A stretch of 64,000 nt of DNA from Corylus avellana (taxonomy: Eukaryota > Streptophyta > Magnoliopsida > Fagales > Betulaceae). The DNA is taken from contig NC_081545.1 of the NCBI RefSeq assembly GCF_901000735.1, positions 3,454,583 through 3,518,582 on the forward strand, in the 5' to 3' direction. A program made the position numbers and the translations under genes. This document shows positions 22,986 to 33,655 of this stretch, piece after piece (the stretch's first letter is position 1; the number at the start of each line of letters is the position of its first letter). The notes below the pieces were generated by a model that saw nothing but the letters and a program-made list of their open reading frames with translations, did no database searches and was not told the origin of the DNA.

Positions 22986-24782
22986 ATCAACAGGGAACTT
23001 GACAACTGCAATGTTAGAGCATCTTCAATAGTAATGGCTTTTTTAACTGCTCAAAATTTATAATTTTTCTATTTTAACTATTAGTTTCTCATTAAAAATG
23101 CAAAAACATTAAGATCATTCACATTCGGCTCAACAACATAGCCAAGTAACTAAAAAACACCTCCCAACCGGCTCAACAAAGTAGCCGATGCTGAACAATC
23201 TATATCTTATATAATAAAAAATTCGTTCTTTTCTCTCCTCTAATAAAAAATGATTTTATCATCCCTCTACTATAAAATAAAAAATCAGCCTCACAATACC
23301 TAATACGTTTGTGAAGGGTATTATTTATCTTGAAATCAAATTTGCAATTTTGGTTCAATCTTTTGTTTTTTGTTTTGTTTTGTTTTGTTTTTTTGTTTTT
23401 TTGCATGGGTGTTATTAAATTCTTTAATAACATGTTCAATAAATGGTAATATATACTATTAAATTTTTTTTTAAAAAAATATGACCATTAGGAAAATAAA
23501 ATTTTAAAATATATAATCGTTAGTGAAAGGCAAATTTAGAAAAATATGACTGTTAGGAAATAACAAATTTTAAAAAATATGATTGTTGGAGAAATAATAG
23601 AAAATTAATATTTAAATGAAAAATTGAAAGAGAATAACTAAAATGCTGAGCCGGATGTAGATACCTTAAAAAAGTAGGTACCTAAAATAGAACAATGTGA
23701 TCTTTTAGCTAAAATTTTGCTAAATATTAGTTGAGCCGGATGTGAATGCTCTTATCTACTACTTTCTACTCTCTTTAAAAATTATTTTTTTTATTTTTTA
23801 TTTATTTATGTTTTTTTAACTCTCAGTTTTCTTACCCTCTCATGCTATCTTTTTAACATGCATCATTTTTTCCGGAGTTTTGATGTTTACAAATGGCCTA
23901 AATTTTGTAAATTGAGAATTTAAAATTTCTTTGAAATTGTGAGAAATCCTAATCATAGGGCTAAGAGGATTAGAGCATTTTTCATTTTAACTAATTAGAG
24001 AACATAATTTAAGGAATGAAAGTCAGAAGTTCTTAATGGATGAATTTAAGTCAAGACAGCCTGCCGATTCAATTCTCAAATCTGCTAATTCAGTTTTTTC
24101 GCGAATCTAAAATGACCTTCAAAATTAGGCTTAAGGTTAGTTATTAACATAAATAAAAGAATAGAGACCGATATTGGGTTAACTGGAAGTTCTAGGCGCC
24201 CTTGGTGTTGAGCCTGCATGTGCAAAACGATGTAGCGGAGCGGTGGAAGAGGCGGAGGCAGGGGGAGATGGTGGTGCAGCGGTGAAAAAAAAAAAGAAAA
24301 ACAAACAAACAGATGAGAGAATGGTAAAGTTAAAGGTTTTTTTTCTTTTTTTCTTTTTTTTGAAACAAGTAAAGTTAAAGTTTCGAAACTAGTAAAACAG
24401 TAATAAATAATTATTAAAAATATTTTTTTAAAAAGAAAACATGTGAATCTAACACAATTGTGGAGCCTAAGTCGTGTCGGATCCTAAGTCCTGTTATTTG
24501 ATAAGAGGAATTAAACAAAAATTAAAAATAAACAAATAAAAAAAATAAAGGGGGCAGGAAACGTCGGAGGTGTTTCCTAATTAACTAGGAACCACCTAGA
24601 ACATTTCCCAGCCGGCTTTTTGAAAATATGAAACACAACTCAACCAACCACAATATTGTGGGCCTTCATAATATATATCTTTAATAATATTGGCCTATAA
24701 ATAAAGACAAGAAAAACAGATTTGATCATCATTCTCTAATATTTTCTTTGTTGATATATGAACACTTGTGTTTGCTAAGAAA
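22986..24782. repeat. Duplicated upstream region of GRP gene, copy C
   Basis: About 23330-24660 is homologous to 5216-7690 without the hAT-like insertion, and its last part to 43850-44640. Motifs GAGCATCTTCAATAG and GATCATTCACATTCGGCTC near 23020-23130 suggest Tourist-type MITE debris. Near 24695, GGCCTATAAATAAAGAC is a good TATA box about 90 bases before the start codon of the following gene. Confidence 0.65.
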
Positions 24783-25341
24783 ATGGGTTCCAAGCAAGCT
24801 TTTCTTTCGTTGGCCATTGTTCTTCTCATCTCTTCGGAAGTGGCAGCAAGCTACCTGCCTGAGACTTTGTCCGACCAGAAAAACAGTGAGTTGGGATCTA
24901 CATTTTGCCCGCCTTAATTAGTAATCTTTGTTCCATGCTACAAAAATTCCTCGCTGTTTTTGTTTTGTATGAGTTAACGTAATTTTGCTGTCCGCGTTAC
25001 AATGATCAATGGTGTCATCGATCGTTAGCCCACGAGCTTAAATAACTGCGTTTGCTTTCAAATTAAAATATACTTGCAAGTTGCAATGTGAACACTAATT
25101 AATAACTTGTGTTTTTCATTATATGTGTGTTAAGATTGTCACAATAAGACAATTATATATCATACTAACATGTTTCTTGGCACGTGCAGTGGAGCCCACC
25201 AAAGAGGCCAACTACCGTGGATCTGGAGGAAATCCTGGTGGTGGACTAAGGAATACAATTATTCACGATTTATCACAAAGAATTTCTATCCTTATCAAGG
25301 AATACCCGGGTGACGGATATGGGAGATACCCAGAGGGTTGA
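24783..25341 (+). pseudogene. GRP-family small secreted protein, copy C (nonsense)
   Basis: Exon 1 is 24783-24885 (donor GTGAGT) and exon 2 begins at 25190 (acceptor GTGCAG). The product starts MGSKQAFLSLAIVLLISSEV, a secretion signal typical of the plant GRP family (PF07172). Exon 2 gives KEANYRGSGGNPGGG, then a stretch unlike normal glycine repeats (RNTIIHDLSQRISILI), then a TGA at 25339. The sister gene has CGA at that codon. Beyond the stop the frame still encodes CHKCCRISPIQGGGCKKCC, the expected cysteine motif, and ADAEIKAKPQ in a shifted frame up to about 25475. The TGA therefore most likely inactivated a once longer protein of about 125 residues. Confidence 0.75.
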
Positions 25342-25625
25342 GTACTTCAAGATCTATCTTCGACTGGACCTGGCGGCGAAAAGCCCTGCCATAAATGTTG
25401 TCGGATTTCGCCAATTCAGGGCGGAGGCTGCAAGAAATGTTGCGGCTGATGCAGAAATCAAAGCCAAGCCTCAATAATAAAGCAACATAATTATCTAAAG
25501 GATAATGCTAGCAACTATATTTTTAATCTAAATTTTGGTGCTCTTGGATTCCGTTATAATTAATGTTATATCAATGAAGCTAGCTAAATGGGGTGCAGAA
25601 ACAAATCTCGAGTGAATGTCTGACA
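25342..25625. other. 3' remains of GRP copy C and Pack-MULE left flank
   Basis: This holds the former cysteine-rich C-terminal coding sequence (25342-25475), a CAATAATAAAG poly(A)-like signal near 25475, and ordinary AT-rich DNA up to the 9-base target duplication that starts at 25626. Confidence 0.6.
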
Positions 25626-25799
25626 TTTTCGGAAGAGGTTTGATAAAGGCACAACATAAATCCAACTTAAAACCAACTTCTCTCCTACCTGGCCATTTTT
25701 TTTTTTTATTATATTTTTTTTAAAACCAAATCAAAGGTCTGTAAAAAAACAAATTTTCAGAAATCAAAAAACCCCCTCTCAGTCCTCCCGTGCTTACCC

Positions 25800-26044
25800 T
25801 CTCTCTCCTCCGGTGAGTTCTTTGGCCACCGGAAATCCTCTCTCACTCCATCGCTCTCCCTCCCGCGCTCACCCTCTCTCTCCTCCGGCGAGTTCTTCGG
25901 CCACCGGAAATCCTCTCTCACTCCATCGCTCTCCCTCCCGTGCTCCCCCTCTCTCTCCTCCGGCGACGTCTACAGCCACTGGCGAAGCTCCTGTCTCTCT
26001 CTCACTCCGGCGAAACCGAAGGCTCTCTCTCTCCTCCACCGGTG
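25800..26044 (+). other. TIR-derived leader-like sequence with splice donor
   Basis: CT-rich, CCGGCGAG-containing sequence inside the left TIR ends in GGTG followed by GTAAGT (26045-26050), a strong splice donor. It contains two near-identical units of about 81 bases (about 25800-25880 and 25881-25961). An 79-codon ORF spans it, but composition and repetition argue for an untranslated leader. A rearranged inverted copy lies at about 37080-37220. Confidence 0.4.
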
Positions 26045-26592
26045 GTAAGTAATCCCTCTTTCTCATCCACATTCAAAATCTAGGGCTTTTTGATTTATGT
26101 GTAGTGGGTGCTAGAATAGTGTATTAAATTTATGTGTATTTAGGGTTTAGATTTGCAGTAGATAGAATGATAGGTGGTTGTTTTCCTGCATTATGGCCGA
26201 ATATATATTACCAAACAAAAAGTTGTTTTTGGTACAACTACTACTCTCTCTGCAAGTGATATAAGAATGTAAGCTAGAATTTTCATTTTATCAAATATTG
26301 CGAATTGAACTCTTAGCACTGGCCTAATTTTAGGGAAATTTAAGTAGGCTATATATCCACCTTGATATATCAAAAAGCTCAATAATTTCTGTATAAACTA
26401 CTGTCTTTGTGAAGCCCACGGGTTTTTTATTTATTTTTTTTGTTGGTTGGGGGTGGGGGAATAAAAAAGCAAAGGTATATGATTGCACAATTAAGGAATC
26501 AATGATTCAAATTGTCAGAACTACAAGGACCACCCAAAGCCAAAGAACAAAAAATATGGCTTGAGATAGATATATGTGCGATATGTAACAAA

Positions 26593-26754
26593 CTAACAAA
26601 CAAATACAGCCCTAAGTTGAGCAGTAAGGCCTAAGATTATAATGTGCATTTTCCAGAGGCCACCAGCAGCCAAACCAAGTGCCAACCCAATGCATAACTC
26701 CTTGACAACACTTGGTCCTTTCAAGGTGGCATGAGCAACCCTAGAGCCAGCCAT
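26593..26754 (-). pseudogene. COX5C: Cytochrome c oxidase subunit 5C, C-terminally truncated copy
   Basis: The minus-strand ORF of 53 codons opens MAGSRVAHATLKGPSVVKEL and runs through GLALGLAAGGLWKMH. These are the N-terminal matrix-side segment and the transmembrane helix of plant COX5C, a small subunit of mitochondrial complex IV. After KMH, where the family continues HWNEQRKTR, the sequence changes to IIILGLTAQLRAVFVC and stops. The expected C-terminal about 27 residues are missing. Upstream, CTACTTGCAG (about 26791) looks like the acceptor of the leader intron typical of plant COX5C genes, so this is a genomic copy, not a retrocopy. It lies inside the Pack-MULE. It may be translated but is unlikely to be a normal subunit. 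Confidence 0.8.
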
Positions 26755-27010
26755 TGTGCTTCTTTAGTAGAAAGCTTGTAAAGTCTGCAAGTAGAGATGT
26801 CGGGCCATTTTCATTATTTTCTTTTTAAGAGGCACAAAAGTAAAATCAACAAGCCAATCAATTAAAATAACCAAACAATATTTCCAAAGGATAAGTAAAT
26901 GCCAGATTACAACTGTTATTACAAATTAATATTGTCATATCAGTTCAAACACCCAGTAAGTGAATTTGTTACAGATTATATTACAGATGGACACGAGTCT
27001 TACTGCAGCT

Positions 27011-27153
27011 AGGGGCGAAACTACATTGTGAAGCCCCCAAGCCTCAACGCGTTCCCCAAATATATATATAACCCTTTCAAAATCAAAATTTTACTGCCCA
27101 AAAAAGTTCTTTTTGGTTTTGTCCCCTGCACCTAAAATTGTAGTTCCTCCCTT
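27011..27153. mobile_element. Small hAT-like MITE
   Basis: The left end AGGGGCGAAACTACA and the right end, reverse-complemented AAGGGAGGAACTACA, form an inverted repeat around about 143 bases. The flanks CTGCAGCT and ATGCAGCC match at 6 of 8 positions, suggesting a decayed 8-bp duplication. Related fragments occur near 11347, 18009 and 41476. Confidence 0.6.
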
Positions 27154-27746
27154 GATATGCAGCCTATGAAAGAACAAGGACAAGCTAGTTATTGCAACTT
27201 CAATATTGTGAAAATCTTGATAATCATATGCTGCTAGAATCAAATATTAATTGCAACCTGACAGCTTCATATGCTACTACAATCAAATATTAATTGTAGT
27301 TCCACCCTTGATATATAATCATATGCTACTATGCTCTCTCTCTCTCGCTCGTGTTCTTTTCAATTTCTTCCTCTTATTTGTCAATTTTCTGTTCCAAATC
27401 TGCTGCCATTGGATCTGTGCAGTTGTGTAGTTGCTGATTTAGCAATTGTGTACCGGTTTTTTTTTCTGGAGTCTTGTAATGGTTTGAGTGTTTGATATAA
27501 AATCAGCTTATTCATCGAAAAGAAAAGGAATGGTTGAAAGTGCATACTTGATTGTTGTGTGTTCTGTTCTGGAAATTTATGGTTGTTGCAAAATGGGATA
27601 ATGTAGTCGAAAGGATTAGTATTTCTAGTTTTTCATTCTATAGTAGCTTAAGAAACCATCTATTTGCTTGCCGAGGCATATGAGTGTATGAACAATAGCT
27701 AGTGCAACTTGGTAGCAGACTAACCATTAATGCTTCTTTACTAGAC
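27154..27746. other. Noncoding Pack-MULE interior left of the LINE
   Basis: AT-rich DNA with a repeated ATGCT(G/A)CTA..TCAAATATTAATTG motif (27228-27295) and a CT microsatellite near 27336-27352. No ORF or splice structure that I can support. Confidence 0.5.
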
Positions 27747-27791
27747 AGTAACCTAGTTTTTTTTTTTTTTTTTTTTGTAACAAGACATCCA

Positions 27792-30700
27792 TTAACAAAC
27801 CAAGGGGCCAAAGGCCTTACAACAGGAGAAAGAAAGAGAGGGGGGTGGATCCTTTCCACTACATAAGGGGATTGATGGAGGGGGGGGAAAATAAGTGGGA
27901 ATGCAGCCCGAGAACACTCTTGCCGCGGCCCAATAAGCCACATGGTGGGCGCAGAAGTTTGCACTTCTGTGAATTTTCTTTGCCTCCCAAAGAGGGGAGG
28001 CTTTAAGGAGTAACAAAGAGTTGGCAATCACCGATTGTATATGCCAGTCAAAAGTGATGGAAGGGTTTTGCAAAGCATCTATAATCACCGATGAGTCACC
28101 TTCAAGAGAGAAACTTGAGAGCTTCAAAGAGGCTGCTAAGGAGGCAGCAAGCTGAGCTGCAAGAGCTTCACCATAGATGGGATCACATGGAGGATTTATT
28201 TGGGAAATAGCCTTAACAATGTGACCCTTTGAATCTCTGCAAACAGCAGCCTGCACTGAAAATTTTTCCCTTATAGCAGTGTCAAAATTGATCTTGTGTG
28301 AACCTGCTGGGGGAGGAGACCAGAATTCTTTTACAGTAATAGGGGAGGAATACTTCCAAGCTGCTGCATGATCCAGAGATGTTCTTTTGATGGAGCTAGC
28401 CAAAGAAATGATATCTGGAATAATGCCTTCATGCACTGCTTTATTTCTAGAAAACCAGAGGAGATCACATAAAACCGAAGCATAAATTTGAAACAAGTGA
28501 GAATCAGCTTTAGGAATACCAAAAGAGGAAAAAGGATAGATGATGCCTTTTATCCAGTCTGGGAGACTAAGAGAGGACCAAGCTAAGGAATCAAGAGGCC
28601 AAAAAGAGGATCTCCATGCAACTCTAGCAAAAATGCAACGAAAGAAGAGATGGGAAAGAGAATCCTCTTCTGAGCTGCAAAGAGGGCAAAGGGATTCTGA
28701 ATTAGGGATATTGAAGATAGCTTTCAGCCTGACTTTAGAGGGGAGAATGTCCCAAGCAATTTTCCAGAGAAACAAAATCAGCCTAGCATTAAGCTTTAGC
28801 TTCCATAAAGCCTTCCAAGAGCTAGACTCAAGAGGAGAAATGACAGTAGAGTTTCTAGAGTTGCTAATCAACCTAAAAGCTGAGCAGGTAGAAAAGTTGC
28901 CATTTGAGGAGGGGGTCCAAAGAAAAGAAGTGGAAATGTTAGGGCTGATTGGAATCTTTAGAATTTCTTTGACACAAGGGGAAGTGAACAAAGAGACCAG
29001 AAGAGGGAGATTCCAACAGCCATTTGGGGTAATGAGATCCGATATAATCAAGTCAGGATAAGAGGACCTACTCAGAAGCAGAGGAGTGGGGGTGAAAAAA
29101 GGCACAGTAGGAATCCAGGAGGAGTTCCAAACAGAAAGGGAGGAAAATCTATGAATCCTATGGCAAGCACCTTGAGAGATGATTGGCTTAGACTTTAAAA
29201 TGCCTTTCCACAGCCATGAAGAGGAAGAAAGGGAAGAGGGGGAGAGGAAAGATTCAGATTGGAGATACTTACCTGAGAGCTGGGACACCCAAAGAGAGTC
29301 TGAACCCGTGAGGAGCTTCCAACCAAGCTTTGATATGAGGGCTAGATTCACATCTTTCATCCTCCTAATGCCTAAGCCACCAAAAACTTTAGGGGTGCAG
29401 ATAGAGTTCCAAGACTTGAGAGAGAGATTCCTGGTTTTTGATGAGGGAAATCCCCACCAAAAATTTTTGAAAGCCTTGTCTAACTGGTTGCAGAGACTCT
29501 TTGGGAGCAGGAAAGTGCTCATGGCATAGGAAGGGATGGCTGCAGCCACAGAATTGATAAGCATCAACCTTCCAGCTTGAGAGAGGGACTTTGCACGCCA
29601 TCCATCCATCTTAGATTTAACTCTATCAAGGATATTGAGGAAAGCTGCTTTTTTGGAATTGCCTAAGAGGATAGGGAGACCAAGATAAATAGACTTTGAT
29701 GGGTTTTTTGAGTAGGGCAAGATATCAAGAATCATTGCAGCAGTGGTGAGGTTGGTGTTTTTTGAGAATCTTATAGAAGATTTTCCATTGTTAATGGATT
29801 GGCCAGACCAGAGACAGTATTTCTTAAGGCAAGAACAGATAGTATTGGCTTCTTTGAGGGTGGCTTTACCAAAGATCAAGAGATCATCAGCAAAAAGGAG
29901 GTGGTGGATGGCTGGGGTATTCCTGGAGATTTTCAGCCCTTTGATGTTTCCTAGAGTTTCTTCTCTAAACAGCAATCTAGAAAGGACTTCTGTTCCTAAG
30001 ATGAAAAGGAAAGGAGAGAGGGGATCACCTTGGCGAAGGCCTCTCGTGGGGGAAAACTGACCAAAGGGGCTTCCATTAATAAGAATGGAGAAAGAAGAAG
30101 AGGAGATGCAAAGTCTGATCCAGTTAATCCAAGATGAATGGAATCCCAACTTCTTCATAACAGATAAAATGAAATCCCATTCCATTTTGTCAAAAGCTTT
30201 CTCCATATCCATATGAAGAAACATGAAACCCCCTTTCCCTTTTTTGCTTTTGAAAGAATGCAGAAGCTCATGGGCCAGAATGGTATTGTCTTGGATATTT
30301 CTGGAAGGAACAAAAGCTGATTGCAGGGGAGATATGATCTTGGGGAGCAGAGTCTTCAATCTAGTAGCCAAAATTTTTGTAATAATTTTGTAGACAATGT
30401 TACACAAGCTGATAGGCCGAAAATGGTGCACTGAATGAGAACCCTGCTGCTTTGGAATCAAAGCAATGTGAGTGTGATTTTGCTCCTGCTGCAGATGATG
30501 ATTCTGGAAAAAATTTCTAATGCAGACAAGAACATCAGTTTTGACAATGGACCAGTATTTCTTATAAAAGAGAGCTGTGAACCCATCCGGACCAGGAGCT
30601 TTAGTTGATCCTAAACTGGAGAGGGCTTGAACCACCTCTTCTTCAGGAGGTAAGGCACATAAGAAAGAGTTGTCCTCTGCAGAGACAACCGGATCAAAAA

Positions 30701-31949
30701 GACTAAGCATATCTTCTTCAATAGGAGGAACCGAGGAGGAGAACAAATTGGAGAAATGGGACACAAAATTCCCTCCAATTTCAGCTCTATCAGAAATCCA
30801 TGCCCCTTCATTTGTCTTCAAAAAGTTTACTGCATTTGATCTTCTTCTAATCAGAGTAGAGGAGTGGAAAAATCTGGTGTTGAGATCCTTACACTGCAAC
30901 CAAGTTTCTCTGGATTTCGACCTCCAAAGAGATTCTTCTTTAATCAATAAACCATCAAGTTCTTTTTTCAGCAGAGATTCTTGCAAGCTAGCTTGGGAGC
31001 TGGGTGGGGAAATCTGGATCTGATCAATCTTAAACAGAGAGGACTTGATCTGTGCTTGAATGTTACCAAAAATAAGTTTGTTCCACCTTTTAAGGGCTGC
31101 TTTAGTCTGAGCCAGCTTCTTCACCAGAACAAGGCCTGGAGGGCCAGAAACCAAATGCTTCCAAGTAGCTGCAATGACCAGACCACAAGAGGGATCCAGA
31201 GTCCAGAATTCTTCAAATTTGAAAGGTCTAGGCAAAAAGGAGGAGGTATTATTAGTGTTTAGAGAGATGGGGTTATGATCTGAGATGGAGGCCGGGAGAT
31301 GGATAAGAGAGAAATCAGGGTGAAGATGAACCCACTCTAGGGAGGCTAGACCTCTATCAAGCCTTTCTTTAATAGTAGCAAAACCTTTTCTATTGTTACA
31401 CCATGTGAAGGGGTTTCCAACAAAGCCAAGGTCCACCATGCCATGCTGATCTATAAAGTTTCTGAAGGGACAGTGGGAGGAGCTAGCAACAGGTCTGCCT
31501 CCAAGTTTTTCAGATTGATCCAGCACAAAGTTGAAATCACCAATGCAGAGCCATGGACTAACAAAAGCCTCACCAGCAGCAGTGAGAGAGTCCCAGAAGG
31601 CTAGTTTGTTTTTCTTTTCTGGGGGGCCATATATACAAGATAGGATCCAGGGGCAGTTGGGAGGGTCAGAATAACACCAAGCAGTGATGTTGTTCTTATT
31701 TGTGAGAAAGCTTTCTAGTTCCACGCCTAACCTCCAGGCAAGAACAAGACCACCACTAGAACCAATAGAAGCAACTTGAGTCATCAAGTAGAAACCAAGA
31801 CGATTCAGAATAGAGGAGACTTGAGAAGGAGAAGTTTTTGTTTCAGAGAGAAAGAGAACATCAGGGCTATTGGCTCTGATCAAAGCCCTGAGACCACGAA
31901 CTGCAGCAGGGCGAGAAATCCCTCTGCAGTTCCAAGATAAAATCTTCAT
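27792..31949 (-). CDS. LINE ORF2: endonuclease, reverse transcriptase, RNase H
   Basis: A 1385-residue protein. Residues 1-230 form an exonuclease/endonuclease/phosphatase-type domain with WNCRG (N7), SETK (E36), GDFN (D138, N140) and SDHN (D224, H225) in place. This domain nicks the target DNA. Residues about 490-760 are reverse transcriptase, with MDMEKAFD (D581), GLRQGDPLSP and FADD (D688, D689). A zf-RVT segment with CPLC and H..C residues lies around 1100-1180. The C-terminal about 150 residues resemble an RNase H domain (NFDTAI, YGEALAAQLA, LEGDSS), as in many plant L1 lineages. The start codon overlaps the ORF1 stop as ATGA at 31949-31946. All catalytic motifs appear intact. Confidence 0.95.
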   Translation of the reverse strand: MKILSWNCRGISRPAAVRGLRALIRANSPDVLFLSETKTSPSQVSSILNRLGFYLMTQVASIGSSGGLVLAWRLGVELESFLTNKNNITAWCYSDPPNCPWILSCIYGPPEKKNKLAFWDSLTAAGEAFVSPWLCIGDFNFVLDQSEKLGGRPVASSSHCPFRNFIDQHGMVDLGFVGNPFTWCNNRKGFATIKERLDRGLASLEWVHLHPDFSLIHLPASISDHNPISLNTNNTSSFLPRPFKFEEFWTLDPSCGLVIAATWKHLVSGPPGLVLVKKLAQTKAALKRWNKLIFGNIQAQIKSSLFKIDQIQISPPSSQASLQESLLKKELDGLLIKEESLWRSKSRETWLQCKDLNTRFFHSSTLIRRRSNAVNFLKTNEGAWISDRAEIGGNFVSHFSNLFSSSVPPIEEDMLSLFDPVVSAEDNSFLCALPPEEEVVQALSSLGSTKAPGPDGFTALFYKKYWSIVKTDVLVCIRNFFQNHHLQQEQNHTHIALIPKQQGSHSVHHFRPISLCNIVYKIITKILATRLKTLLPKIISPLQSAFVPSRNIQDNTILAHELLHSFKSKKGKGGFMFLHMDMEKAFDKMEWDFILSVMKKLGFHSSWINWIRLCISSSSFSILINGSPFGQFSPTRGLRQGDPLSPFLFILGTEVLSRLLFREETLGNIKGLKISRNTPAIHHLLFADDLLIFGKATLKEANTICSCLKKYCLWSGQSINNGKSSIRFSKNTNLTTAAMILDILPYSKNPSKSIYLGLPILLGNSKKAAFLNILDRVKSKMDGWRAKSLSQAGRLMLINSVAAAIPSYAMSTFLLPKSLCNQLDKAFKNFWWGFPSSKTRNLSLKSWNSICTPKVFGGLGIRRMKDVNLALISKLGWKLLTGSDSLWVSQLSGKYLQSESFLSPSSLSSSSWLWKGILKSKPIISQGACHRIHRFSSLSVWNSSWIPTVPFFTPTPLLLSRSSYPDLIISDLITPNGCWNLPLLVSLFTSPCVKEILKIPISPNISTSFLWTPSSNGNFSTCSAFRLISNSRNSTVISPLESSSWKALWKLKLNARLILFLWKIAWDILPSKVRLKAIFNIPNSESLCPLCSSEEDSLSHLFFRCIFARVAWRSSFWPLDSLAWSSLSLPDWIKGIIYPFSSFGIPKADSHLFQIYASVLCDLLWFSRNKAVHEGIIPDIISLASSIKRTSLDHAAAWKYSSPITVKEFWSPPPAGSHKINFDTAIREKFSVQAAVCRDSKGHIVKAISQINPPCDPIYGEALAAQLAASLAASLKLSSFSLEGDSSVIIDALQNPSITFDWHIQSVIANSLLLLKASPLWEAKKIHRSANFCAHHVAYWAAARVFSGCIPTYFPPPPSIPLCSGKDPPPSLSFSCCKAFGPLVC

Positions 31950-33655
31950 ATGCTGCTGGGGGACACCACATGGTCCCCTAATTCAGTGGATACAATATTA
32001 ATTGGCACAACAGAGGCAGCAAGAGAGATAGAAGGTATAACCTTTTTCTTTTTTCTAGAAGCTTTGAAGAAAGACCTTGCTGGGAGCTGCAGAAGTTTGT
32101 TTGGAATGGAGTCCATAGGAGTGGGAGATTCCAACTCATCAGGTGTGGGAGCTATCAGAGGCGAGCTACAAGAGCCTTTCTTACATGGGAGAAGATCCCC
32201 AGTCAGCCTAGCTCTTTTCTTTTTTACCAGAGAAGGGTTATAACCTGGAGGGGAAGGCTTTACAGGTTTGTGTAGGCGTGGTGGGAAGAGGGAAGAACGA
32301 GTGTTTTTTGAGGGGCTAGCTTTTTTGGAATTGTTTGAAATTTTTTTCCCGGGTAGATTTGAAGGGTTAGTTAATACCGTTGGCTTGAAAGTGAAATCTG
32401 ATGTGGAGGGGAGAGGTAGAGTCATGTTTGGGCTTAATGGGAGACTAATGAATAGAGAAGGTTGGGCTTTAGAGGAGGGCCCAGGTAGATCTTGGTTCGA
32501 GACTAACGAGCAGTTGGAGTGAGAAGATAACTGATTAGGAGGTTGGGATATGGGATGGATAAGAGATTGATGTGGAGTTGGTGGTATGGCTGTGTTGTCC
32601 AGAGCAGTAGCAGTGGAGGGGATAAAGGTGATGGCATTTAATGAAGGAGTTGGTGGTATGGCTGTGTTGTCCAGAGCAGAAGCGGTGGAGGGGATAAAGG
32701 TGATGGCATTTAATGAAGGAGAGGTGGGGAGTGATGTCACAAAAGTTTGAGATATTTTCTGCTGCATGAGTCGTGTAGAGTCTAGCTGAGTTTGGGCATT
32801 GTGAACAGGAGTTTGGCTAGCTTCACTAGACTGAGTTAACTCAATTGGCCTATTTTGAGAAGATGAAGGTTGTGTTTGGGTTATGGTAATGGCAGGGCAG
32901 TTTTTTGTAATGGGGAAGTTTGACAGCATGTTAGAGAAGATGTTAACTTGGAGAGAAACAGCATACTTCTCAGGAAATCTATCTTCGGGTGGAGCAGTGC
33001 AATGGAAGAGTTTATGACCAATCCTTCCACAAGAAGAGCAGTATATATCCAATCTCTCATATTTCAGAAAAATCCAGAGAGACTCACCTCCATCTCTACG
33101 AAAAGTGAACCCAGGCTTCAGAGGGTTCCCCACTTCAATATCCACAAGAAGCCTTAGAAAGCTTCTGAACGTTTTTTTTTCACCACTTAAAGCATCTACC
33201 TTGATAAGCTTTCCCAAGCCTTTCCCAATAGAAATGGCAATCTTTGTAGTCATATTGATTAGAGGAAGCCCGTGAACTTGGATCCAAAAGGGGGCTTTGT
33301 TGAAAGGTAATTCCCCTAAAGTAGCTTGAGGATGCCATTGCTGGAGAATGATGAGGAAGCCATTGACATTCCAAGTGACTTGTTTCTGAATTCTTGCTAG
33401 GTGTTCAGGCTTGGAAAGTTTGAACAAAAATTTGTTAGGACCTAAAACAGCATGGGAGAAGGGGACAGCAAATTCCCAAGCTTTTGAAAGGGCTGCAAAG
33501 ACAGCCTGGTTGTTTAGAGTTTTATGAGAGATGACATGTCCTACCAAAGGTAGGCATTCATCCGTGGCTGTTTCAGCTGTTAAGGACTCAATCTGGGATG
33601 AAGGATCATCCCAAGAGAGAGCCTCTGTCTGGGCAATAAGACTCTCAATATCCAT
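31946..33655 (-). CDS. LINE ORF1: DUF4283 and zinc-knuckle RNA-binding protein
   Basis: A 569-residue protein. The N-terminal about 30-190 matches the DUF4283 type found in plant LINE ORF1 and in gag-like proteins. It is followed by a CX2CX4HX4C zinc knuckle, C206-C209-H214-C219 (YCSSCGRIGHKLFHC). The remainder is a serine/proline-rich tail with basic patches, consistent with a nucleic-acid chaperone that packages the LINE transcript. The tail contains an in-frame direct duplication of 72 bp (32577-32648 and 32649-32720; unit SLNAITFIPSTA..PPTP). The start is the first ATG and lies about 165 bases inside the element's 5' end. Confidence 0.92.
   Translation of the reverse strand: MDIESLIAQTEALSWDDPSSQIESLTAETATDECLPLVGHVISHKTLNNQAVFAALSKAWEFAVPFSHAVLGPNKFLFKLSKPEHLARIQKQVTWNVNGFLIILQQWHPQATLGELPFNKAPFWIQVHGLPLINMTTKIAISIGKGLGKLIKVDALSGEKKTFRSFLRLLVDIEVGNPLKPGFTFRRDGGESLWIFLKYERLDIYCSSCGRIGHKLFHCTAPPEDRFPEKYAVSLQVNIFSNMLSNFPITKNCPAITITQTQPSSSQNRPIELTQSSEASQTPVHNAQTQLDSTRLMQQKISQTFVTSLPTSPSLNAITFIPSTASALDNTAIPPTPSLNAITFIPSTATALDNTAIPPTPHQSLIHPISQPPNQLSSHSNCSLVSNQDLPGPSSKAQPSLFISLPLSPNMTLPLPSTSDFTFKPTVLTNPSNLPGKKISNNSKKASPSKNTRSSLFPPRLHKPVKPSPPGYNPSLVKKKRARLTGDLLPCKKGSCSSPLIAPTPDELESPTPMDSIPNKLLQLPARSFFKASRKKKKVIPSISLAASVVPINIVSTELGDHVVSPSSI

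Noticed and set aside
23195..23320. Possible Helitron 5' end (TCTATATCTTATATAATAAAA)
   Set aside because: The start resembles plant Helitrons, but I found no matching CTRR end with a hairpin and no A/T insertion site that could be verified.
28540..31262. Several plus-strand ORFs of 90-170 codons
   Set aside because: They are antisense shadows of the intact LINE ORF2 and have no family resemblance.
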